From positions 1,798,001 to 1,862,000 of the forward strand of contig CBIHNF010000001.1 of NCBI GenBank assembly GCA_966211335.1: a stretch of DNA of 64,000 bases, written 5' to 3'. This stretch comes from JAPWJZ01 sp966211335. Its GTDB lineage: Bacteria > Pseudomonadota > Alphaproteobacteria > Micavibrionales > UBA2020. The translations under genes and the position numbers were made by a program. Under the pieces are notes generated by a model, which saw only the letters and a program-made list of their open reading frames with translations, ran no database searches and had not been told where the DNA came from. Shown here one piece after another: positions 48,749-57,471 of the stretch. The first letter of the stretch is position 1. Each line of letters starts with the position of its first letter.

Positions 48749-49312
48749 TTAGGGGTTGATGGTGATGGGCGTGCCGACGGCAATGAGATTCCAGAGTTCC
48801 ATCATTTCCGTGTTGCTGACGGCGATACAGCCATTCGTCCAGTCTTTGTGGACGTTATACTTCCAGAACATCCACGACTTGAAGTTCGGCTTGCCATGAA
48901 TAAAAATCATGCCGCCAGGGCTGACGTGGCGTTTCTTGGCCTGTGCAATGTCGTCTGCATCCGGATACGAAATGCGCAATGATTTGTGGTATTCGCTATT
49001 TTCGTTGCGGGAATCGATGGTGTAGGTACCTTCCGGTGTCTTGCCGTCGCCTTCTTCGGTTTTCTTCCCCACAGGCTCCCACCCGAGGACGATCTGGTAG
49101 CTGCGCAGGATGTCGCCCTTCGCATCCAGCAGGTTCATCGTCCGGCGCGCCTTGAAGATCTCGATCTTGGCGATATCCTCCGGCTTCACGGTTTTGGGGA
49201 AAAGGGGCGTTTTATCGGCCGGCTTGGCGCTGGGCGCAATCGGCTCCGCCATCGCAGGAACCGCGGCGAACAGGGACAAGGCAAGTAGCAGGGAAAGAAC
49301 GATATGTTTCAT
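48749..49312 (-). CDS. L,D-transpeptidase (YkuD) family protein
   Basis: A 187-residue exported protein with signal peptide LSLLLALSLFAAVPAMAEP. The YkuD catalytic region contains IFIHGKPN and the nucleophile motif DWTNGCIAVSN, where Asn replaces the more usual His before GC, as in the YafK group. Such enzymes cross-link or cut peptidoglycan or attach proteins to it. GDGKTPEGTYTI and LRISYP are also typical. It leads an operon with the three HExxHxxxD proteins, hinting at a shared peptidoglycan or surface role. Confidence 0.85.
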   Translation of the reverse strand: MKHIVLSLLLALSLFAAVPAMAEPIAPSAKPADKTPLFPKTVKPEDIAKIEIFKARRTMNLLDAKGDILRSYQIVLGWEPVGKKTEEGDGKTPEGTYTIDSRNENSEYHKSLRISYPDADDIAQAKKRHVSPGGMIFIHGKPNFKSWMFWKYNVHKDWTNGCIAVSNTEMMELWNLIAVGTPITINP

Positions 49313-49354
49313 ATCTCTAGGATATGAATTTTAGGGCTGTCAGGCAATCGCCAA

Positions 49355-49987
49355 TTAAGCGTGAAGCGAGGCCTCTTCATCGTCAAGGCCGAGCGTTGCC
49401 GGCACCCGCACAAGGTGCCGCCGGCGCAGCAGGATATAGCTCGCCATCATGATATTGGTGCAGCCCAGCACCAACGGGTACAGCCAGGTGGAGAGGTTGT
49501 AATTTTCGATAGCTAGAATGGAGAAAATACTGCCGCAGGCGGAAATGATGTAGCCAACCGCCGTTTCTTCCTTCGGCTTATGCCATACCTTGCGGATGGT
49601 CGGGATATAGCCGGAGGTGTCGATAAAGCAGACGAGGAACACAGACCATACCGGCGTGTTGGTGATGACCCAGAGAGGAATAGCCAGCAAGGCGACAAAA
49701 AGGGTGATCCAGTCGACGCGCTTGATATTGCGCTCACCGCGCTGCCAGCCGAGAAGGACGATGATGTAACAAGTCGCCGCGCCAAAGCCGCGCACCCATG
49801 AACCGGGCCCAGCGCCTTCCGCCACCTGCGCTGCAAAGCCGATGCTGGAGATGACAGCCCAGATGAGCCACGAAAAAGAATGTGGCTTGGTATCGCCGCG
49901 AAAGATGCTGTTGAAATAGACGCCGCGGGAAAAGACGACAAGTGAAAGGGCGATAATGGCGTAGATATGCTTGCTGTCTAACGCCAT
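49355..49987 (-). CDS. PQ-loop/SWEET-like membrane protein
   Basis: A 210-residue protein with about seven hydrophobic segments. Two similar regions occur about 100 residues apart, FNSIFRGDTKPHSFSWLIWA and YIPTIRKVWHKPKEETAVGY, each with a Pro in a helix-loop-helix as in PQ-loop/SWEET sugar or amino-acid carriers. Family assignment is by pattern only. It lies 18 bases downstream of serA in the same direction and could be cotranscribed, but no substrate can be inferred. Confidence 0.6.
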   Translation of the reverse strand: MALDSKHIYAIIALSLVVFSRGVYFNSIFRGDTKPHSFSWLIWAVISSIGFAAQVAEGAGPGSWVRGFGAATCYIIVLLGWQRGERNIKRVDWITLFVALLAIPLWVITNTPVWSVFLVCFIDTSGYIPTIRKVWHKPKEETAVGYIISACGSIFSILAIENYNLSTWLYPLVLGCTNIMMASYILLRRRHLVRVPATLGLDDEEASLHA

Positions 49988-50005
49988 TATCGCCTTCCGT
50001 TATCT

Positions 50006-51592
50006 TTAGAAACGCAGAACCTTCACGCGCTCGACTTGCGAGATGCCGGCAATGGCAGCGATAACAGGCTCGGGGATATACCCGTCGACCGAAATCAGGG
50101 CAATCGCCTTGTCCTTGCCGGGAATGCGGCCGAGGTTGAAGTCAGCGATATTGATTTTGGCATTGCCGAGGATGGTGCCGACCGCGCCAATCAGGCCCGG
50201 CTTGTCGAGGTTCAGGACGTACAGCATTTCCTTGCCAAGCGCGCTTTCCGTCGGCACGCCGTCCATATCGACGATGCGGGGGTGTTCGCCGCCGAAGATG
50301 GTGCCGGCAAAGGTGTTTTCGCCGTCTTTGCCCTTCACAGTCACGCGGATCAGCGTCTGGTAGTCTTTCGCTTTTTCGCGTTTCGTTTCGGCGATGGTAA
50401 TGCCGCGTTCTTTGGCGCGGGCAGGGGCGGAGACGGTGTTCACACCTTCCATCGTCGGCTTCAGGAAGCCGGAGAGGACCAAGGCGGTAAGGGGTTTTGT
50501 ATTAAGACCTGCGACGAGACCTTCGTAAACGATCTCGATTTCCTTGGCTTCCGTCGTCGCCAGCTGGCCTGCGAAGCTGCCGAGCTGTTCGGCGAGCTTC
50601 ATGTAAGGTTTCAGCTTCGGCGCGTCTTCCGCGCTCACAGAAGGCATGTTGACCGCGTTGGCAACGGCGCCCTGCAGCAGGAAGTCGGCCATTTGTTCTG
50701 CGACCTGCAGCGCCACGTTTTCCTGCGCTTCGACGGTCGAGGCGCCGAGGTGCGGGGTGCATACGACTTTGGGGTGGTTGAAGAGGATGTTTTCTTTTGC
50801 GGGTTCCGTTTCGAAAACATCAAGCGCCGCACCGGCGACATGGCCGTTGTCGAGGGCTTCTTTGAGGTCTGCTTCCACAATCAGGCCGCCGCGGGCGCAG
50901 TTGATGAGGCGCACGCCTTTTTTCATCTTGGCAATCGCTGCCTTGTTGATGATGCCTTTGGTGGTTTCGGTCATCGGGGTGTGGATGGTCAGGAAGTCGG
51001 CGCGTTTAAACGCATCTTCCAGCTCGACCTTTTCAACGCCGAGTTCGATGGCGCGTTCGTTGGAGAGGAAGGGGTCGTAAGCGATGACCTTCATTTTCAG
51101 GCCGACGCCGCGATCGGCGACGATGGCACCGATGTTGCCGCAGCCGATGACGGCAAGTGTTTTGCCGAACAGCTCAGCGCCCATAAATTTGGATTTTTCC
51201 CATTTGCCGGCATGGGTCGACAGGTTCGCCTGCGGAATATCACGGGCGAGGGCCATCATGAGGGCGATGGTGTGTTCAGCGGTCGTGATCGAGTTTCCGA
51301 AGGGCGTGTTCATGACGACGACGCCGGTTTTGGTTGCGGCGGGAACATCGACGTTATCGACGCCGATACCGGCGCGGCCGATGACTTTCAGCGCTTTAGC
51401 GCCGTTCAGTATCTCTGCCGTGACTTTCGTGGAGGAGCGAATGGCCAGACCGTCAAAATCTTTAATGAACGTTGCGAGCTCTTCGGGTTTCAGGTCGGTC
51501 TTGACCGTCACATCGACGCCGCGATCTTTGAAAATCTGTTCTGCCTGGGCACTCATTTTATCGCTAATCAGGACTTTAGGCTTGGCTGTCAT
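50006..51592 (-). CDS. serA: D-3-phosphoglycerate dehydrogenase
   Basis: First enzyme of serine synthesis, 528 residues of the long type. Substrate-binding block VIGRAGIGVDNVDVPAAT, NAD motif LAVIGCGNIGAIVADRGVG, catalytic LINCARGG and VCTPHLGASTVEAQENVA are followed by an intervening ASB-type domain and a C-terminal ACT domain (LNLDKPGLIGAVGTILG) that usually senses serine. serC and serB lie 2.6-5 kb downstream, so the full pathway is in this window. Confidence 0.96.
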   Translation of the reverse strand: MTAKPKVLISDKMSAQAEQIFKDRGVDVTVKTDLKPEELATFIKDFDGLAIRSSTKVTAEILNGAKALKVIGRAGIGVDNVDVPAATKTGVVVMNTPFGNSITTAEHTIALMMALARDIPQANLSTHAGKWEKSKFMGAELFGKTLAVIGCGNIGAIVADRGVGLKMKVIAYDPFLSNERAIELGVEKVELEDAFKRADFLTIHTPMTETTKGIINKAAIAKMKKGVRLINCARGGLIVEADLKEALDNGHVAGAALDVFETEPAKENILFNHPKVVCTPHLGASTVEAQENVALQVAEQMADFLLQGAVANAVNMPSVSAEDAPKLKPYMKLAEQLGSFAGQLATTEAKEIEIVYEGLVAGLNTKPLTALVLSGFLKPTMEGVNTVSAPARAKERGITIAETKREKAKDYQTLIRVTVKGKDGENTFAGTIFGGEHPRIVDMDGVPTESALGKEMLYVLNLDKPGLIGAVGTILGNAKINIADFNLGRIPGKDKAIALISVDGYIPEPVIAAIAGISQVERVKVLRF

Positions 51593-51842
51593 GGGTTTAT
51601 TGCTCCTTCAAACTGATGGGACATGATACGCCCCTATTGAATCCCCGCAAGTATGCTCTTTGCTGCGCCGCACAAATAAAAGATTCCGAAAGGGGTGGCC
51701 GCTATTCCGCTCATTATTTGTCAAAATATCGTAAAAAAGCGTAATTTTGCGGTACATGAGTAGTCCGTTACGGAAATTGTTGGTGACGAAAATCAACAAA
51801 AGCGTATATTTGCCTCATCAGATTCATACCGCGAGGCCAAAA

Positions 51843-52274
51843 ATGCTCGATGCCCCGACATCCTTCAAAACTACCTTCAACACGGCTGCTGATAAAGTCG
51901 TCAATTTTGACGAATATCGTTTCAAGAAGCAGGATCTGCTCTGGGAACAATCGACGGTGGCCGAGAAACTTTTTGAAGCCTTTGTAAACTTCCCGCACAG
52001 CATGATGCTTTTTGTGCGCCGTGGGTTTGGCGAGGCTTATGATTTCCTGAAAAAAGGCAAAGAACCGGAAGGCACGATGTACACGGATTTTTTAAGCGGT
52101 GATCTGTACCTTGATCGCGCGTCCGTGAAATCGGATATTGATTATGGCGTGAAGCATGGCCTTGGCGCCAAATTCCAGGCGAAAGCCGCACGCGTCGCGC
52201 AGCAGGCTTTTGACGAGTGCAAAGATTTCAGCGTTCTTGTGAAAACGGGTCAGTTGAAACCGGTTGTGCGCTAA
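51843..52274 (+). CDS. Hypothetical protein
   Basis: A 143-residue soluble protein beginning MLDAPTSFKTTFNTAADKVV. No family recognised. It has a helical look with FVNFPHSMMLFVRRGFGEAY and a Lys/Gln-rich end. CGAGG lies 8 bases before the ATG at 51843, which decides the start; an upstream in-frame ATG (51747) has no ribosome site. Several AT-rich promoter-like boxes lie at 51715-51815. A strong terminator follows at 52304. Confidence 0.6.
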   Translation: MLDAPTSFKTTFNTAADKVVNFDEYRFKKQDLLWEQSTVAEKLFEAFVNFPHSMMLFVRRGFGEAYDFLKKGKEPEGTMYTDFLSGDLYLDRASVKSDIDYGVKHGLGAKFQAKAARVAQQAFDECKDFSVLVKTGQLKPVVR

Positions 52275-52283
52275 CGAGAAAAT

Positions 52284-52892
52284 TCAAGCATAAGCGAAAG
52301 AGCGGGCGTCATTGTGACGCCCTTTCTTTTTGCCCGTCACGTCGCGAATGTTTTCACGCAATAATTTATGCCGCTCCATACGCGCCAGTTGCGCTTGCGC
52401 GACCTTCGTTTCCGCGTAGGCATTTTCAAGCCTGTCGGCGAGATGGGGTGCACTAAACAGGAATGAGATCAGTCCGCCGCCAGCATCTTTGAATCCCGGC
52501 ACACCCATTTTCATGGCTTCAATCCTTGTCAGCTTCTCATGCCATTCGCCGTGCCTGCCGTCGACAGCGCCATTACGGCGGTACATGGTGCCGCCATCCT
52601 TGTCGTTCGTGTTGGGGTTGATAATGCAGACGGTATTCGATGGCGGGTGATAGGCGTAAATCAACATGCCTCTGGTATGTACGGTGCGCGTCTCCTGGCT
52701 TGTCAGCACCATATAGGCATGGTCGACGAGGCTTTGGGCGCTGCGTATGCGCTGCGGCACGCCCATTTGCGGATTGGTAAACTCGCCGTTTTTAACATGA
52801 TGTTTGGCGTAAGCATGGGAGTGTTCATTCGCGATTGTCTCTGCAATCATCCGGGCAACTTCGCGGTAATAGCCTTTTTTGTTGTTTCCCAT
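52284..52892 (-). CDS. Hypothetical protein resembling BECR-fold toxin nucleases
   Basis: A 202-residue protein. The pattern HSHAYAKHHVKNGEF near the N-terminus, then LIYAYHPPSNTVCIINPN and DGGTMYRRNG, resembles barnase/EndoU/colicin/RelE-type toxin domains, whose usual form is a His-rich HA-x-x-KH-x-x-x-GEF segment followed by a strand ending in DGGTAF. This is recognised by eye and is tentative. The C-terminal third is a basic helical stretch. It starts 4 bases after an acidic 131-residue gene, an order typical of antitoxin-toxin or immunity-effector pairs. The last codons overlap a terminator of the opposing gene. Confidence 0.5.
   Translation of the reverse strand: MGNNKKGYYREVARMIAETIANEHSHAYAKHHVKNGEFTNPQMGVPQRIRSAQSLVDHAYMVLTSQETRTVHTRGMLIYAYHPPSNTVCIINPNTNDKDGGTMYRRNGAVDGRHGEWHEKLTRIEAMKMGVPGFKDAGGGLISFLFSAPHLADRLENAYAETKVAQAQLARMERHKLLRENIRDVTGKKKGRHNDARSFAYA
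52304..52331 (+). terminator. Intrinsic terminator for the 51843-52274 gene
   Basis: GGGCGTCA (52304-52311) pairs with TGACGCCC (52315-52322) around TTG, followed by TTTCTTTTT. It lies within the 3' coding end of the opposing 52284-52892 gene. Confidence 0.75.
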
Positions 52893-52896
52893 GGCG

Positions 52897-53292
52897 TCAA
52901 CCTGCCGGAAAAGCTGTTTCGCGGTAACGCCCGAGCTTTTCGGAGAGCGCCGTGATGTCCGGCGGCGTCATGCCGAGTTGGTCGGCACCGCCAAGATCGC
53001 CGTAAAATTCCTCGGCATAAAGGCTCAGCTTTTCAAGGTCAAACATATCTAGATTGGAGAGGCGGAGATTTACCCCGTCCATTTTGTCGGCCTGACTCGT
53101 GGCAAGCAGTGCGTTCAGCTCGCCAAGGCGAGTGATATCCAGCTGAAGGATGGAGGGATCGAGCTCTGGATAATTCTCATGCGCGCTGCGCGTGATTTTG
53201 GACAATTTTTCAAAGACGTCATTCGGCAGCCATAAATCTGCCACCCTTTCGCGCAAGGCATGCATCCGCAGCTGGTATTGCTTGTCATCCAT
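52897..53292 (-). CDS. Acidic hypothetical protein, possible antitoxin/immunity partner
   Basis: A 131-residue protein rich in Asp, Glu and Leu, apparently all helical (LRERVADLWLPNDVFEKL, LEKLSLYAEEFYGDLGG, ITALSEKLGRYRE). No family or DNA-binding motif recognised. It precedes the BECR-like gene by 4 bases in the same direction. Small size, acidity and order fit an antitoxin or immunity protein, but this is inference and either protein could have another role. Confidence 0.5.
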   Translation of the reverse strand: MDDKQYQLRMHALRERVADLWLPNDVFEKLSKITRSAHENYPELDPSILQLDITRLGELNALLATSQADKMDGVNLRLSNLDMFDLEKLSLYAEEFYGDLGGADQLGMTPPDITALSEKLGRYRETAFPAG

Positions 53293-53342
53293 TCTTTAAA
53301 CCTCTGACAAACATATACTAAAGCAAAAAGCTTAATTTTGGT

Positions 53343-54227
53343 TTAGGGGCGCAGGCCCTTGTTTTTCAGGTACTTAACCATGCGGTCGGGGAAATCGCTG
53401 ATGATCGTGTCGATATGCGGGGCGAGGGCGGCGTTGTTTAGTTTTTTTTGCAGGCCTTTATCATGCTCGGGATCTTTCATCGTCCAGATCATGATTTTAG
53501 CGGCAGGGAAATACCGCCTGATTTTTGCGATGGCGCGAGCATTCAGCGCGCCGCCTGTCATGACAAAATAGTCCGGCGCCGCTTCCTGCGCGGTTTTGCC
53601 GCGAAGGGTCCGGCCGCTCAAGTGATCGTAACGGCTGAGATTGCCTTTAAGCCAGGGGTACATGCGCTTGTCACGCAAGTCCTGTCGCGCAAAAATGAGC
53701 CCGCGCTTTATATCCGGTGCCAGAATTTTTGCTTTGGCAATCGCGGCGTGGTCAAAGGAGGTTAGGATAATCTGCTCGCGTGATATTTTACCCGCAGCGA
53801 CGGCTTTATCGATTTCGGCAAGGGTGGGTTCTAGCGCGCCGTGCCCTTTGAGTTCGATATTGATGGTCTTGCCGGGATAATTGGCGGCGAGCGTGAAGAG
53901 GGCAGCAAGGCTGGCGAGCGGTGCATTCTTTTTGAGCTGAAGCCTGTCTACTTCCTTCGCCGTCATCTGGTCGATCCGCCGGGTGCCGGCAAGCTTTGCA
54001 GAGGCGCGATTAAGATGACGCTTCAAAGCCGAGGTCGAGCGTGAGAATAGGTGCGGGATATTTATGCTGCGCAGTTCATGGCAGAGAAAGACGGCCTTGT
54101 CGGCTGAAATGACCGCGTCCGTTTCAATACCGTCAGAGGATTTGAAGGCGAGGTCAAAGGCGGGCACAGAGTTTTCGTCAACAGTTTTGTGCTGCCGAAC
54201 GCCCCTGTGCCCGAGAACCTTGATCAT
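53343..54227 (-). CDS. Glycerophosphodiester phosphodiesterase family protein
   Basis: Hydrolyses glycerophosphodiesters to glycerol 3-phosphate and an alcohol. The 294-residue protein has VLGHRGVRQ with the catalytic His-Arg, ENSVPAFDLAF, GIETDAVISAD with the metal-binding Glu and Asp, and LCHELRS, where the second catalytic His is followed by Glu instead of the usual Asp. INIELKGHG and IILTSFDHAAI are also typical. No signal peptide, so probably cytosolic. Its ATG overlaps the serC stop by one base. Confidence 0.85.
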   Translation of the reverse strand: MIKVLGHRGVRQHKTVDENSVPAFDLAFKSSDGIETDAVISADKAVFLCHELRSINIPHLFSRSTSALKRHLNRASAKLAGTRRIDQMTAKEVDRLQLKKNAPLASLAALFTLAANYPGKTINIELKGHGALEPTLAEIDKAVAAGKISREQIILTSFDHAAIAKAKILAPDIKRGLIFARQDLRDKRMYPWLKGNLSRYDHLSGRTLRGKTAQEAAPDYFVMTGGALNARAIAKIRRYFPAAKIMIWTMKDPEHDKGLQKKLNNAALAPHIDTIISDFPDRMVKYLKNKGLRP

Positions 54228-55402
54228 CAGGCGGCTTTAGCCTGTTCCATCGACTTGATGTCGTTATACGCCCAGTCGATCCATTCGAGGCAGAACTTGA
54301 TGTCCGCCGCCTCGACCGTCGCGCCGCCCCAGATACGGAAGGAGGGCGGTGCATCGCGGTGATTGGCGACTTCATAAGCGACGCCTTCCTTGTCGAGCAG
54401 GGTTTCGACGGATTTAATCACTTTGCGCTGGGTTTCCTCATCCTTGGAGGTCAGCCAGCTATCCGTCACCTTAAAGCAGATAGAGGTGTTGGAGCGGATG
54501 TCGGCGCGTTCCGGCAGGAAGTCTGCCCAGTCCGTTTTATCGATCCACTGTTCGACGGCTTTCAGGTTCGCGTTGGTGCGCGCCATCAGGCCCTTCAGGC
54601 CGCCGAGGCTTTCCGCCCATTTCAGCGCATCAAGGCAGTCTTCGACGGCGAGCATGGAGGGGGTATTGATCGTCTTGCCTTCAAACGGCTCCTCGACCAG
54701 TTTGCCGCCTTTGGTCAGGCGGAAGACTTTCGGCATCGGCCAGGGCGGGGTGTAGCTCTGCAGGCGTTCAACCGCGCGGGGGGAGAGTGCCAGCATGCCA
54801 TGCGCCGCTTCGCCGCCGAGTACCTTCTGCCATGACCAGGTCACGACATCGAGCTTGTTCCACGGCAGGTCCATCGCGAAAACGGCGGAAGTTGCATCGC
54901 AGATGGTCAGGCCCTGACGGTCGTCCTTGATCCAGTCGCCGTTTGGCACGCGAACGCCCGAAGTGGTGCCGTTCCAGGTGAAGACAACATCGCTGTCGGT
55001 ATCAACCTGAGACAGATCGGGGATGGAGCCGAAAGGCGCTTCAAAGGTGCGGACGTCAGACAGCTTCAGCTGTTTCACGACGTCGATCACCCACATCTTG
55101 CCGAAGACTTCCCAGCCGAGAACATCAACGCCGCGGGCGCCGAGCAGCGACCACATTGCCATTTCGATGGCACCGGTATCGGAACCCGGCACGATGGCAA
55201 GGCGGTAGTCCTTCGGCATGCCGAGGATGGTTTTGGAGCGCTCGATCACTTCTGCGAGTTTCTTAACGCCGAGGGAAGCGCGGTGGGAGCGGCCGACTGG
55301 CGTGCCCTTCAGGGCGTCAACTGACCAGCCCGGGCGCTTGGCGCAGGGGCCGGAAGAGAAATTGGGACAGCCAGGTTTGCTGACGGGTTTTTGCATAGAC
55401 AC
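54227..55402 (-). CDS. serC: Phosphoserine aminotransferase
   Basis: Converts 3-phosphohydroxypyruvate to phosphoserine with glutamate; PLP-dependent. The 391-residue protein starts with NFSSGPCAKRPGWSVDAL, contains VPGSDTGAIEMAMWSLLG, DATSAVFAMDLPW and the PLP-lysine region VTWSWQKVLGGEAAHG. The length and the GPCAKRPG signature are of the alphaproteobacterial SerC type. AAAGGAG precedes the ATG. It is divergent from serB across a 93-base gap. Confidence 0.95.
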   Translation of the reverse strand: MSMQKPVSKPGCPNFSSGPCAKRPGWSVDALKGTPVGRSHRASLGVKKLAEVIERSKTILGMPKDYRLAIVPGSDTGAIEMAMWSLLGARGVDVLGWEVFGKMWVIDVVKQLKLSDVRTFEAPFGSIPDLSQVDTDSDVVFTWNGTTSGVRVPNGDWIKDDRQGLTICDATSAVFAMDLPWNKLDVVTWSWQKVLGGEAAHGMLALSPRAVERLQSYTPPWPMPKVFRLTKGGKLVEEPFEGKTINTPSMLAVEDCLDALKWAESLGGLKGLMARTNANLKAVEQWIDKTDWADFLPERADIRSNTSICFKVTDSWLTSKDEETQRKVIKSVETLLDKEGVAYEVANHRDAPPSFRIWGGATVEAADIKFCLEWIDWAYNDIKSMEQAKAA

Positions 55403-55495
55403 ACTCCTTTAAAATCAGATACACAACTGAATATTCACCGATCTGTTCGATTGGTAAAGATAAAGTGTCCTGAAATCAAGGTTTTTAGGGAAAAT

Positions 55496-56398
55496 ATGCC
55501 GGAAACAATTATCACAGTCGTCGCCGCAAACGAAGGCGCACTCGATGCGAATATCGAGCGGCAAATTATGACTATTGTGAAGGGGGAAAGTGTTGAGCAC
55601 GCTCAGATACATTCTCTGCACACCGGCAAAGTGCTTGAGATTACACTGGGCGCGCTCAACGGTAAGCTAACTGAAGGTCTTAGAAAGAAGTTCCAGAATT
55701 TTTCAAATTTTGATTTTTTTATTCAACCCAATGATATTTCTCGCAAAAAAAAGCTTCTCGTCGCGGACATGGATGCGACGATGATTGAGGGCGAAACTTT
55801 GGATGAGCTTGCTGGCCAGTTCGGCCTCAAAGATAAAGTTGAGCCGATTACCGCCGCCGCCATGCGCGGTGAAATAGATTTCCACGAAGCCTTGCGGATG
55901 CGGGTTAAGCTATTGGCTGGTGTTCCGGCAGAAGCTGTTTTCGAAATGGTGCCGAAAGTGCGCTTCTCGAAAGGGGCTGCGACACTGGTGAAAACCATGA
56001 ACCGCTATGGCGCAAAATGTGTCCTGATCTCCGGCGGCTTCGACATGTTTACGAACTACGTCGCGCAAGGTCTTGGCTTTTATAAAAATATCGGCAACCG
56101 TCTGGCTATGAATAACGGCCGGCTGACGGGTGAAGTTATTCCGCCCATCGTCGATAAGCTGGTGAAGAAAAAAACGATTCAAGATGAATGCCGCGGGCTG
56201 AATATTGACCCTGCCTTTTCGGTGGCGGTTGGTGATGGCGCCAATGACATCCCCATGCTGCAGGCCGCGGGTGTGGGCGTTGGCTACTACGGAAAACCGC
56301 TGGTTCAGGCGGCAACGCCTTACCAGATCCGCTTCACCGACCTGACATCCATTTTGTATATGCAGGGTTATCGAAAAGAGGAATTCACCGCCGCTTAA
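55496..56398 (+). CDS. serB: Phosphoserine phosphatase
   Basis: Final step of serine synthesis. A 300-residue HAD-superfamily enzyme: motif I LLVADMDATMIEGETLDELA with the Asp nucleophile, motif II CVLISGGFDMFT, the lysine in KKKTIQDECRG, and motif III VAVGDGANDIPMLQAAG. About 80 N-terminal residues form an ACT-like domain. The ATG at 55496 is chosen because TTTAGGG precedes it; an upstream in-frame ATG lies inside the serC promoter region. Its end overlaps the opposing 56395-56871 gene by 4 bases. Confidence 0.94.
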   Translation: MPETIITVVAANEGALDANIERQIMTIVKGESVEHAQIHSLHTGKVLEITLGALNGKLTEGLRKKFQNFSNFDFFIQPNDISRKKKLLVADMDATMIEGETLDELAGQFGLKDKVEPITAAAMRGEIDFHEALRMRVKLLAGVPAEAVFEMVPKVRFSKGAATLVKTMNRYGAKCVLISGGFDMFTNYVAQGLGFYKNIGNRLAMNNGRLTGEVIPPIVDKLVKKKTIQDECRGLNIDPAFSVAVGDGANDIPMLQAAGVGVGYYGKPLVQAATPYQIRFTDLTSILYMQGYRKEEFTAA

Positions 56399-56871
56399 TA
56401 AACCGACGGCGGTTTGTTCTCACGCACACGGGTCAGGTAAGTTGCAGGGTCGACGACTTCGGCTACTCTCAGCTCGGAAACAGCAAACAGGTTGCGGCAG
56501 TCTTCTTCCGTGATATGCCGCAGGTCGAGACGCCAGACGGCATTGGGCGGAAATGCCCGGTCGCCGGTGAAAATTGCGAGTTCGCGAAATTCGCCGCGGC
56601 TGTCGGCCCCGACGACGGAATTCAGGATATCCGTCCAGGCGATACGGACTTCATCAAAGCTGGGGGAGCGGCGAAAGACGATGCCTTCTTCATCCAACCG
56701 AATATCCCGCATATGCACGAGAAGGAAGCCGATGACCGCGGCGATGGCCGTGACGGCATAGGCATAGCGCAGCGGGAAGAACAGATAAGTAATGAGCCCC
56801 GCCATACCGGCCTGACCTGATGCCTTGTAATACTGGGCAAAGGAAGTGCGGTAAATGCGGGGCTCAATCAA
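56395..56871 (-). CDS. Membrane-anchored hypothetical protein
   Basis: A 158-residue protein with two close hydrophobic helices (AGLITYLFFPLRYAYAVTAI onward, residues 23-50) followed by a soluble, strand-rich domain: IRLDEEGIVFRRSPSFDEVR and IAWTDILNSVVGADSR, a pattern seen in bacterial PH-like domains, though not confirmed. No ribosome site is strong. It sits upstream of the ydbL-like gene on the reverse strand order (that gene starts beyond it), with a 20-base gap, so it may be the last gene of that operon. Confidence 0.6.
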   Translation of the reverse strand: MIEPRIYRTSFAQYYKASGQAGMAGLITYLFFPLRYAYAVTAIAAVIGFLLVHMRDIRLDEEGIVFRRSPSFDEVRIAWTDILNSVVGADSRGEFRELAIFTGDRAFPPNAVWRLDLRHITEEDCRNLFAVSELRVAEVVDPATYLTRVRENKPPSVY

Positions 56872-56891
56872 CTTACTAATCCAGTGTCAGA

Positions 56892-57230
56892 TTATTTTTT
56901 CTGCCAGCTGCCGGACGCGGTCTTGATGTATTCGCCGGCAGGGGTAGATCCGATCAGCTTCTTGCCGGCGACGGCCTGAACCTGGTCGACGGGCGTGCCG
57001 TTCTTGGCCGCAATCGCCTGGTACTTTTGCAGGCGCAGGGCGTTGGTGGTTTCAACGACCGATTTCACTTCGGCCGAACCGCCGCTGACGACGCCGACAA
57101 GGCCGTCCGGCTGTTCGCCGACGAGGCCGTCATGCTTTGCAGATTCAAGCGTCATGGCCGCGAAGGCGATGGACGCGCTGAAAACGAGCGCCGCGCCGGT
57201 GAGGATGAATTTCGTGACGATGTTTTTCAT
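56892..57230 (-). CDS. ydbL: YdbL family periplasmic protein (DUF1318)
   Basis: A 112-residue exported protein with signal peptide GAALVFSASIAFAAMTL. The conserved part includes SAKHDGLVGEQPDGLVGVVS, NALRLQKYQAIAAKNGTPVD and a final AGEYIKTASGSWQ, as in E. coli YdbL. In E. coli YdbL modulates the YdbH-YnbE bridge that supports phospholipid movement to the outer membrane. Here it directly follows the YnbE-like gene with a one-base overlap. Confidence 0.85.
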   Translation of the reverse strand: MKNIVTKFILTGAALVFSASIAFAAMTLESAKHDGLVGEQPDGLVGVVSGGSAEVKSVVETTNALRLQKYQAIAAKNGTPVDQVQAVAGKKLIGSTPAGEYIKTASGSWQKK

Positions 57231-57469
57231 TATTTTTTCTCTCCTGATTTCGTGGGATCAACGCCGAAAAGGCTCGGGTCGGAAGCAATCGCGGCATCAA
57301 GGTCTTTCTCGACCTTCACGCGCACTTCCTGCTCGATCTTGATGTTCATGTTGATTTCAATCGGCTTGTCCGGCGCTTGCACCTTCACAGTCGGCGTGCA
57401 GGCGGCGACGGCGAGCAGGCCGGCGCAGAGTGCGGCGAGGGAGGTCGCTTGCATATGCAATGTTTTCAC
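57230..57469 (-). CDS. ynbE: YnbE family outer-membrane lipoprotein
   Basis: A 79-residue lipoprotein. The signal sequence ends in LAVAAC, with lipidated Cys24, then TPTVKVQAPDKPIEINMNIK, the YnbE hallmark. In E. coli it pairs with the C-terminus of YdbH by strand addition to build a periplasm-spanning bridge. The gene lies 2 bases after ydbH and overlaps ydbL by one base, the same order as in Gammaproteobacteria. Confidence 0.88.
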   Translation of the reverse strand: MKTLHMQATSLAALCAGLLAVAACTPTVKVQAPDKPIEINMNIKIEQEVRVKVEKDLDAAIASDPSLFGVDPTKSGEKK

Positions 57470-57471
57470 TA

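Noticed and set aside
50036..51616. 526-codon plus-strand frame opposite serA
   Set aside because: Antisense shadow of serA; repetitive Phe/Gly/Arg composition.
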